This document shows, piece after piece, positions 1-4,934 of a stretch of 6,949 nt of DNA (the first letter of the stretch is position 1; each line of letters opens with the position of its first letter). The position numbers and the translations under genes were made by a program. This DNA comes from Chthoniobacterales bacterium (GTDB lineage: Bacteria > Verrucomicrobiota > Verrucomicrobiia > Chthoniobacterales > UBA10450). The stretch spans positions 1 to 6,949 of the forward strand of contig JACCXL010000327.1 in NCBI GenBank assembly GCA_013697015.1, given 5' to 3'. A model generated the notes under the pieces. The model saw only the letters and a list, made by a program, of their open reading frames with translations. It did no database searches and was not told where the DNA came from.

Positions 1-36
1 GGCGTTGGTGTTGGTGTCGGTGTCGGTGTTGGTGTC
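1..36. repeat. Hexanucleotide tandem array encoding a Thr-Pro linker
   Basis: Six units of GGYGTY stand in a row on the plus strand, starting at the window edge and possibly continuing beyond it. On the coding (minus) strand they read as alternating Thr and Pro codons. A 6-base unit keeps the frame, so copy-number change would only lengthen or shorten the linker. Confidence 0.8.
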
Positions 37-674
37 GAAGACGGCGAGATTGTGTATGCGCTGCTGCGCACGGAGGAGTTCACATAGCCGGTCTTGAAGG
101 CGACGGCTTTGATCGTGGTCGAGCCGACCGCAAGCTGCGTGGTCGCGCTCGGCGTGCTGGACGACGTTGGCGAGGAAATCAGCGTGCCAGTAGTGGTCGT
201 CGGAGTGGTGCCGTCTTTGGTGAAACGAATCGAACAACCGATTGTCGCATCGGAGATAGCAATCGGTTTTGTGCCTGTGGTGGTGGCGACATAAGAGCCA
301 GCTGCAGGATTGAACGTGGGAGTCGCCGCCACGGGGCTGGGAGTCGGAGTCGGAGTCGGAGTTGGCGAGGAGCTCGTGATTTGATTCGACGGAGCGCTTT
401 CGAGAGTTCCCTTGAAGGCCACCACAATATAGAAATTCGTGCTGCCGCTGGTGGCGTTAGAAACAGTCGCTGTCGTTGTCAATCCGACGTCAACGTGCTG
501 GTCATATTTTCCGCTAGAGGTCCCGTAATAGACCCGATAGCCATCGATGTTCGGGCTGGACGCACTGGCTACCCATGACATCGTCAATCCCTGGGCGGAG
601 CTGAGCGCGAAAAACAATAACACCGCGGCAAACCCCGCGGCCGAGAAAAGCGAGGTCTTGTAAATATGAAGTCT
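1..674 (-). CDS. Secreted multidomain protein (FN3-like + chitobiase-C-terminal-like, Thr-Pro linkers), N-terminal part
   Basis: This open frame enters from the left edge, so only the N-terminal ~220 residues are visible. Numbering assumes a restored Met at about 676. A basic N-region with KTS is followed by a hydrophobic core (residues ~11-26) and a likely signal-peptidase site after SSA (~28). Residues ~33-101 resemble a fibronectin type III domain (SWVAS, IDGYRVYYGTSSG, NFYIVVAF, SAPSNQI). A Thr-Pro linker (~105-113) leads to residues ~117-210, which resemble the chitobiase/hexosaminidase C-terminal domain often attached to secreted proteins (TFNPAAGSY, IRFTKDGTTPT, IKAVAFKTGY). A second Thr-Pro linker starts at ~215 and leaves the window. 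The catalytic or binding part, if any, lies outside. No ATG, GTG or TTG stands at a proper distance from the Shine-Dalgarno, and an in-frame TAA lies at 695-693. The first in-frame start-like codons are ATT (665), GTG (623, inside the signal peptide) and ATG (581). The reading frame is convincing; the start and function are not settled. Confidence 0.82.
340..363. repeat. Second hexanucleotide array encoding a Thr-Pro linker
   Basis: Three units of GGAGTC and one GGAGTT are in tandem. On the minus strand they encode Pro-Thr repeats between the FN3-like and the chitobiase-C-terminal-like domains. The unit differs in sequence from the array at the left edge, so the two linkers share a protein pattern rather than a recent DNA duplication. 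Confidence 0.8.
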
Positions 675-683
675 ATGGTTAAT

Positions 684-689
684 ACCTCC
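684..689 (-). promoter_or_regulatory. Strong Shine-Dalgarno of the secreted-protein gene
   Basis: On the minus strand GGAGGT lies here. Eight bases after GGAGG comes ATAGAC, where ATGAGAC would be expected. Adding one G after the AT at 676-675 would give an ATG in frame with the signal peptide and at ideal spacing. The site therefore marks where the start should be, although the start codon itself is missing. Confidence 0.65.
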
Positions 690-738
690 GATTTAGCACG
701 AATCATGCCTCAACCGCACACGCGGGCCGATAAAACGC

Positions 739-752
739 AACGCATCTGCGTT
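739..752. repeat. Short inverted repeat upstream of the secreted-protein gene
   Basis: AACGCA and TGCGTT are separated by two bases, and a further AACGCA copy (734-739) overlaps the left arm by one base. Read on the minus strand the repeat is followed by GCGTTTTAT. It could be an operator or a small hairpin in the 5' region of the secreted-protein gene, or it may be chance. There is no direct evidence of function. Confidence 0.25.
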
Positions 753-835
753 CAGCCGCCAGTGCCTCACGGCCGCCGCCAGCACAGGGCGACTCAGAGC
801 TCCATCCGGAGAAGAGTGTCTTCCATCAGGGTACA

Positions 836-976
836 ATGGCGGATATTAGCGATCTCATCGGCAGAAACGAAGTGATCGATCCTGGAAAACCTTCGCGGAT
901 TTCCGCGGCAGCCCTCGACAGCATCAACCGAACCGTGATCCGCTACGAAACGGCCATCGATGGCTTCGTTTCGTAA
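836..976 (+). CDS. Possible small ORF, 46 aa, unrecognised
   Basis: ATG at 836 opens a 46-residue frame starting MADISDLIGRNEV and ending in TAA at 974-976. A weak AGGG lies about five bases upstream. The peptide has no membrane segment and no motif I recognise. It is mostly polar with a helical-looking middle (SAAALDSINR). Its last codons lie inside an inverted repeat (945-974), which may by itself account for part of the composition. It stands alone in an intergenic region on the strand opposite to its neighbours. It could be a short gene, the remnant of a larger one, or a chance ORF; the evidence favours none strongly. Confidence 0.2.
   Translation: MADISDLIGRNEVIDPGKPSRISAAALDSINRTVIRYETAIDGFVS
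945..974. repeat. Nested inverted repeat
   Basis: Arms ACGAAACG (945-952) and CGTTTCGT (967-974) enclose a perfect 12-bp palindrome GCCATCGATGGC (953-964). A transcript of either strand could form an 8-bp stem. No T-run follows, so a standard intrinsic terminator is unlikely. It could be a protein-binding site or a folded RNA element, or reflect coding constraint of the small ORF that ends in it. Confidence 0.45.
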
Positions 977-1148
977 TCCGCCCGAATCCTAACAAGTGGA
1001 GTGAAGAGCCAGTCACTGGGCGGTCCGCCGCGAATGGTTTATTCACTCAGATCCGCTCGCAACGCTCCAGGTGACCGGCGAAGTGTTTCAATCCGCGCCT
1101 TTCGGCCCTAACAGTTCACATCCTCTCCAGCGGAGATCGTCTGTTTAA

Positions 1149-1162
1149 CGCCGCCGGCGGCG
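1149..1162. repeat. GC-only palindrome downstream of the acetyltransferase gene
   Basis: CGCCGCCGGCGGCG is a perfect 14-bp palindrome about 57 bases past the acetyltransferase stop in the direction of transcription. On the minus strand it can fold as a 5-bp stem with a CCGG loop and is followed by TTAAAC. The tail is too poor in T for a good intrinsic terminator, so a role in ending the trxB-glycosyltransferase-acetyltransferase transcript is only a possibility. Confidence 0.3.
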
Positions 1163-1218
1163 CTTCCGTGAGCCATTCCCCCGGGGAAGTCGTTCCGAAT
1201 AAGAGGCGGCGGAAGGCT

Positions 1219-1908
1219 TTAACTCGACGATCGGGAGTACGCTGACAGCGGCTCCGCTGTTTCCAGGTTCTTAACTACCGTGCTCAGATAAATCAACTCC
1301 GGAGTGTAAGCCTTGTACTTGCTGATTTCCGCTCGATTCAAGACCCGGAATCCATAGCGCTCGAACATCTTTTCACCACGCCGGCTTTCGAAGGTCACGA
1401 TTTGCCCATACACGCGCTTCTCCCCGCAACGATACAGGTAACTCAGATAGGCACTCATCAAGGCGCGCGTCGTGGAAATTTTGCGCGCGTCGGGCAGGAG
1501 ATTGATATGAAAATGAGGAGTGCGACGGGGAGCGGCGGGGACTTCCCGCCAGCCATGGCTGATCATCCAGCGGATGAAGCGGCGCGAACGTGCATTGTAT
1601 TTCGCGTAACGGGAAAGAACGCGCAAAAAGAGCGAGATGTTTTGCGTAAAGGCATAGAGCTGATTCCGAAGCGACTTGCGAGAGCCGAGCAGATATCCGC
1701 GCAGTTCGCCCCCCACTTCAACGACAAACGATGATCCCGGTTCGCGGTCTGTGTAGTAGGACGTGAGAAAATCTGCGAAGAGCTCATGGTCCTCGTAGAC
1801 GGGATCAATCGGCTCCCCCAGAAAACCGGTTTGGCAGCAAAGCCGTCTGACGGCCGCCCGATCCGTCGGACGGTAACTGCGGATCGTGAACTCCCGGTCT
1901 TCTTTCAT
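1219..1908 (-). CDS. GNAT-like N-acetyltransferase, 229 aa
   Basis: A probable acyl-CoA-dependent acyltransferase of the GNAT fold; the acceptor is unknown. The N-terminus (residues 7-27, FTIRSYRPTDRAAVRRLC) is the usual first strand and helix of GNAT proteins. FVVEVGGELRGYLLGSR (61-77) fits strands 2-3. HFHINLLPDARKISTTRALM (132-151) fits strand 4 and the CoA-binding turn. RGEKMFERYGFRVLNR (177-192) is the typical C-terminal motif B region with YGF. The usual Gly of the CoA loop (R/Q-x-x-G-x-G/A) is not visible, and an insert rich in Arg and aromatics (~80-128) separates strands 3 and 4. The start at 1908 is chosen because its ATGA overlaps the glycosyltransferase stop, with AGGG eight bases upstream. 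An in-frame ATG at 1950 would add 14 residues lying wholly within the upstream gene. It is likely co-translated with the glycosyltransferase and may modify the same product (inference). Confidence 0.75.
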   Translation of the reverse strand: MKEDREFTIRSYRPTDRAAVRRLCCQTGFLGEPIDPVYEDHELFADFLTSYYTDREPGSSFVVEVGGELRGYLLGSRKSLRNQLYAFTQNISLFLRVLSRYAKYNARSRRFIRWMISHGWREVPAAPRRTPHFHINLLPDARKISTTRALMSAYLSYLYRCGEKRVYGQIVTFESRRGEKMFERYGFRVLNRAEISKYKAYTPELIYLSTVVKNLETAEPLSAYSRSSS

Positions 1909-3083
1909 CTCGTTTCCCTGTACTCTGTGCAGACGTCTCGATAAATGCAAAAGAGCCGCTCGAAGACGCGCGACCAGGCGTATCCCTCCGCTACTTTTGC
2001 GGCCGCCGCGCGGCCCACTCGCTTTAGATCGAGGGACGCAGCGTGTTCAATCGCCTTAGCCAGATCGGGCGCGGAATTCATCGCCGCCCAAAAACTCTGG
2101 TTGTGCTGAATATTCTCGTCCATGTAGCTGCCCCGGATTCCGACGACTGGCGTGCCGCAGGCCTGACTTTCGAGCGCCACCAGTCCAAAGGTTTCTTCGG
2201 TCCCCGGATGCACAAATAAATCAGCCGCCCGGTAATACTGAGCCAGTTGTGCCGCGTCCGAGCAATATTGAATCCAGGTCACCCGGCGCGTCTTCGCCTG
2301 GAGTTCGCGGACGGTTTTGCGCTCCCCTCCATCGCCCACCACCAAGAGATGAAAGCGTGCGTCATTCCGGGCGAGCTGTTCGAAAGCGGTGCCAAGCGTC
2401 CTGGTGTTTTTCTCAGCGGCCAGACGCCCCACATACAGCAACAGGAACGCATCGTCTGGGATGAGCAATGCCGATCGCGTGGTGTCACGATCGTTAGGCT
2501 CAGCGCAAAATATTTTCGTGTTCACTCCGAGATGGCAAGTCACCGCATTGCGTACTCCCCATTGCGCGAGCAGTTCCGCGAGCGCTTGGGACGGCACCAG
2601 CGTGCGTGCAAATCGATTGTAAAAGCGGCGCACGTAAGCCCGCGCCGCCGTTCTGCAGAGCGCCGCAGGGCGACTGCCAATGAAGCGTTCGCTACCGCGG
2701 AGATGGGTTTCAGCAAAATGAGAATGGTAAAACGCGATCACTGGAATCCCTAATGAGTGACCAATATGGAGAGATTTCCAGCCGAGCTGATACGGATCCG
2801 CGCATTCTATGATGTCGGGCCGCTCGCGTTGGATCACATCTTGGAGGGCGCGCAAATTCAAGAGCGCTCGATACCGCGTTCGGCGCGAGATAAGCGGCGA
2901 GGCAATTTCGTAGGTTCGCGTGTGCAATGACGAGGAATGCATCTCGGTCTTTGCGCCGGGCACGACGAGAACATGTTCGCAGTCAGGTCCGGCCCGCTCC
3001 AGATAGACGATCTTCTCGTGCAGATAACGCTTCACCCCGCCGCTGAGCGGAGAATAGAACTGCGTGACATCGCAGATCTTCAC
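1905..3083 (-). CDS. GT4-type retaining glycosyltransferase (GT-B fold), 392 aa
   Basis: Transfers a sugar from an activated nucleotide donor; donor and acceptor cannot be told from sequence. The N-terminal Rossmann half begins MKICDVTQFYSPLSGGVKRY, with the Gly-Gly loop (15-16) typical of GT4 enzymes. PDIIECADPYQLGWKSL (89-105) and IAFYHSHF (116-123) continue the acceptor-side domain. The donor domain has LLYVGRLAAEKN (215-226), with Arg220 and Lys225 expected to contact the donor phosphates, then LLVVGDGGER (247-255). The EX7E motif is E297-E305 in GTEETFGLVALESQACGTP. The length is normal for the family. The start is GTG (3083-3081), with GAGG three bases upstream, a tight spacing. It follows trxB by 37 bases and overlaps the acetyltransferase by 4 bases, so the three are probably one transcript. 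Its overall look recalls lipid or phosphatidylinositol glycosyltransferases (SqdX/MgtA-like), but that is only resemblance. Confidence 0.9.
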   Translation of the reverse strand: MKICDVTQFYSPLSGGVKRYLHEKIVYLERAGPDCEHVLVVPGAKTEMHSSSLHTRTYEIASPLISRRTRYRALLNLRALQDVIQRERPDIIECADPYQLGWKSLHIGHSLGIPVIAFYHSHFAETHLRGSERFIGSRPAALCRTAARAYVRRFYNRFARTLVPSQALAELLAQWGVRNAVTCHLGVNTKIFCAEPNDRDTTRSALLIPDDAFLLLYVGRLAAEKNTRTLGTAFEQLARNDARFHLLVVGDGGERKTVRELQAKTRRVTWIQYCSDAAQLAQYYRAADLFVHPGTEETFGLVALESQACGTPVVGIRGSYMDENIQHNQSFWAAMNSAPDLAKAIEHAASLDLKRVGRAAAAKVAEGYAWSRVFERLFCIYRDVCTEYRETR

Positions 3084-3120
3084 GGACCTCGGCCGTGCAT
3101 TCGTCCCATCCGGCCTCGCA

Positions 3121-4047
3121 TCAGGCGGGGGGCAACCCGCTCAGATATTTCTCCGCCTCGATGGCAGCCGCACATCCGGATCCAGCCGCTGTGATTGCCT
3201 GTTTGTAAACGCGATCGGCCACGTCGCCCGCGATAAAGACGCCAGGATGTTTGCTTTCGGCCAAGTGCCTGACGAGGAGATACCCATCCGGATCTGTCTC
3301 TAGTTTGCCTGAGAAAACCTGGGTATTTGGGTCGTGTCCAATGGCGACAAAAACGCAGGCGACCTCGAGCTCGCGCTCCTCGTGGGACTCGATGTTGCGC
3401 AGCATCACCGCCGCCATCTCTCCTTTCTCGTCCGGCACGTATTTGGTCACCACGGTATTCCAAATCGGCTCGATCTTCTCATGCGCAAGCACGCGATCAG
3501 CCATAATCTTTGAGGCTCGCAATTTGTCGCGGCGATGAATCAAATAAACTTTGGAGGCGAAACGGGTCAGGAAGATCGCTTCTTCGGCGGCGGAATCTCC
3601 CCCCCCAATCACGCAGACAGGTACGTTACGGTAAAACGCGCCGTCGCACGTGGCACAGGAAGTCAGACCATGACCGACGAGCTTCTCTTCGTTTTCCAAT
3701 CCCAGCCATCGCGCGGCGGCGCCACTGGCGATGATCAACGCCTGCGTCTCGAGCCATTCATCATCCGCTTTGAGCCGGATATGATTGCCGGCTGGTTCAA
3801 ATCCCGTGACCTCCGAGTAGGAAAAACGCGCCCCAAATCGTTCGGCCTGCGCGTGCATATTCATGATCAGCTGCGGTCCGTCGATCCCATCCGCGAAGCC
3901 GGGAAAATTTTCCACCATCGTCGTGGTGGAAAGCTGACCGCCCGGCTGTCGCCCTTCCAGCACGAGCGGTTTAAGATTCGCGCGCGCGGCATAAATTGCG
4001 GCCGTCAGACCTGCGCAACCACTACCGACGATGATCACTTTTTCCAT
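3121..4047 (-). CDS. trxB: Thioredoxin reductase (NADPH), 308 aa
   Basis: A cytoplasmic FAD enzyme that passes electrons from NADPH to thioredoxin. The FAD-binding GxGxxG variant GSGCAG is at 8-13, followed by LEGRQPGGQL (30-39) and ENFPGF (46-51). The redox-active pair is C131-A-T-C134 in SCATCDGAFYRN. The NADPH domain shows GGGDSAAEEA (148-157) and HRRDKLRAS (171-179), with Arg residues suited to NADPH. The C-terminal FAD motif is FIAGDVADRVYKQ (271-283). Length and layout match the usual low-molecular-weight bacterial enzyme, with no fused thioredoxin domain. The ATG at 4047 has an AGG about nine bases upstream. It is the first gene of the likely trxB-glycosyltransferase-acetyltransferase transcript and is divergent from mutM, leaving 79 bases for both promoters. 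Close flavin-dependent ferredoxin-NADP reductases lack the CxxC, so the assignment is firm. Confidence 0.96.
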   Translation of the reverse strand: MEKVIIVGSGCAGLTAAIYAARANLKPLVLEGRQPGGQLSTTTMVENFPGFADGIDGPQLIMNMHAQAERFGARFSYSEVTGFEPAGNHIRLKADDEWLETQALIIASGAAARWLGLENEEKLVGHGLTSCATCDGAFYRNVPVCVIGGGDSAAEEAIFLTRFASKVYLIHRRDKLRASKIMADRVLAHEKIEPIWNTVVTKYVPDEKGEMAAVMLRNIESHEERELEVACVFVAIGHDPNTQVFSGKLETDPDGYLLVRHLAESKHPGVFIAGDVADRVYKQAITAAGSGCAAAIEAEKYLSGLPPA

Positions 4048-4126
4048 CGCAAGAACCTAGCACGCTGCGCAACCGTATGAAACGGATCGGTCGTTGCCGC
4101 CGCGCGGCGCGCGCCTACTTTGCGCG
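4048..4126. promoter_or_regulatory. Divergent trxB/mutM intergenic region with overlapping GC palindromes
   Basis: This 79-base spacer must hold both 5' ends. It contains CGCCGCGCGGCG (4098-4109), a 12-bp palindrome, overlapping GGCGCGCGCC (4106-4115), a 10-bp palindrome, just ahead of the mutM start. TATGAA (4076-4081) could be a -10 for mutM, but no fitting -35 is seen. For trxB I see no clear promoter. The palindromes might bind a regulator or fold in the mutM leader, or just reflect local GC richness. Confidence 0.4.
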
Positions 4127-4924
4127 ATGCCGGAGCTGGCGGAGGTGGAATATTACCGAAGCAAATGGGACTGCGGATTCGGTCAACGCGTGCAGTCGGT
4201 GCAATTGCACGCCGAGAAGCGAATTTTCCGCGGCAGTGACCCGCGCGAAATCAGGCAACGTCTGAGCGGTCAACGGCTGCTCCGCTCGCGGGCGCTCGGA
4301 AAGCAGATGCTCTTCGAATTTTCAGGCACTAACTACGTCGGCCTCCATCTCGGAATGAGCGGAACGCTGCGCGTGGCAGGACCGGATTTCGAACCGGAGA
4401 AGCACGACCACTTCGTCTTGCGGCAACGCCAACAGTCGCTCGTCTTTCGCGATCCGCGCCTCTTCGGCCGCGTGAAGTTTCATCACGGTCGGGCGACGCC
4501 GGAGTGGTGGCAGAACTCAACGCCCGAGATCGGTTCGGACGCGTTTAGTGGAGAATTTTTGCACGACTTCCTCGAACGTCACCGCCGCGCTCCGCTCAAA
4601 GCGGTGCTGCTGTTGCAAAGCGGATTTCCAGGAATCGGGAATTGGATGGCGGACGAAATTCTCTGGCGCGCCAAGATTGCACCGTCGATTCCGGCCGGCA
4701 AACTCACAATAGCGCAACGCTGGGCACTTCGTCGCGCCACGCGCTTCGTATCGGCGGCGGCGCTGTCGATTATCGGGCGCGATTTCGGGGACCCGCCGCG
4801 TTCCTGGTTAATCCATCAACGCTGGAAGCGCGGCGGAAAATGTCCGCACCACGGAACGCCGCTCCGGCGCGAAACGATCGGCGGGCGTACTACTGCGTGG
4901 TGTCCGCGCTGTCAGCGAAGATGA
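4127..4924 (+). CDS. mutM: Formamidopyrimidine/8-oxoguanine DNA glycosylase (Fpg/Nei family), 265 aa
   Basis: A bifunctional glycosylase/AP lyase that removes oxidised purines such as 8-oxoguanine. After loss of Met, the protein begins P2-E3, the catalytic pair, in PELAEVEYY; most family members have PELPEVE. This fixes the start at 4127, because the upstream in-frame TTG (4094) would bury Pro2. LGKQ gives the conserved Lys59, and HLGMSG (74-79) and DPRLFG (109-114) carry the Met, Arg and Phe usually inserted into the helix beside the lesion. The helix-two-turn-helix region is GIGNWMADEILWRAKI (169-184) with Asn172. The C-terminal zinc finger has C239-P-H-H242 and C259-P-R-C262 with Arg254 between, so the second Cys of the first pair is replaced by His. 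No clear Shine-Dalgarno precedes the start. It is divergent from trxB and ends 7 bases before the convergent molybdenum-enzyme gene. A Nei-type substrate range cannot be excluded. Confidence 0.94.
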   Translation: MPELAEVEYYRSKWDCGFGQRVQSVQLHAEKRIFRGSDPREIRQRLSGQRLLRSRALGKQMLFEFSGTNYVGLHLGMSGTLRVAGPDFEPEKHDHFVLRQRQQSLVFRDPRLFGRVKFHHGRATPEWWQNSTPEIGSDAFSGEFLHDFLERHRRAPLKAVLLLQSGFPGIGNWMADEILWRAKIAPSIPAGKLTIAQRWALRRATRFVSAAALSIIGRDFGDPPRSWLIHQRWKRGGKCPHHGTPLRRETIGGRTTAWCPRCQRR

Positions 4925-4934
4925 CCGATCGTCA
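4922..4934. other. Convergent gene end: two stop codons 7 bp apart
   Basis: The TGA of mutM (4922-4924) and the TGA of the molybdenum-enzyme gene (minus strand, 4934-4932) face each other across seven bases. TGAC and GTCA at the ends form a short inverted repeat. There is no room for a separate terminator outside coding sequence, and no T-run is visible, so transcripts from the two genes probably overlap at their 3' ends. Confidence 0.55.

Larger units (their letters stand above)
675..1218. other. Long intergenic stretch without a convincing gene
   Basis: About 540 bases separate the secreted-protein gene from the end of the acetyltransferase gene, both on the minus strand. The stretch must hold the promoter of the secreted-protein gene, but I see no clear -35/-10 pair. 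It contains a possible 46-codon ORF (836-976), short inverted repeats (739-752, 945-974, 1149-1162, 1176-1188) and a plus-strand stretch around 1032-1200 that reads like protein in two successive frames. No tRNA, insertion sequence or riboswitch is recognisable. Confidence 0.6.

Noticed and set aside
1..36. Short direct repeats considered as CRISPR
   Set aside because: The repeats are 6-base units with no spacers, and they translate as a Thr-Pro linker in an open coding frame.
666..875. A 69-codon plus-strand ORF starting at 666
   Set aside because: Its start overlaps the ribosome site of the secreted-protein gene on the other strand, it has no ribosome site of its own, and its product is a basic low-information sequence.
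1176..1188. TTCCCC-C-GGGGAA inverted repeat as an intrinsic terminator
   Set aside because: The arms are separated by one base, too few for a loop, and no T-run follows on either strand.
1909..1950. An upstream ATG for the acetyltransferase adding 14 residues
   Set aside because: The added segment lies wholly inside the end of the glycosyltransferase gene and does not resemble a GNAT N-terminus. The ATG at 1908 has ATGA coupling and a suitable ribosome site.
3084..3120. Promoter for the glycosyltransferase gene between it and trxB
   Set aside because: Only 37 bases are available and no -35/-10 pair is visible. Co-transcription with trxB is simpler.
4094..4126. An upstream in-frame TTG that would lengthen the Fpg by 11 residues
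   Set aside because: The enzyme needs Pro2 as its N-terminal nucleophile, so the start must be the ATG at 4127. The extra residues are Arg/Ala-rich, low-complexity sequence from the GC palindromes.
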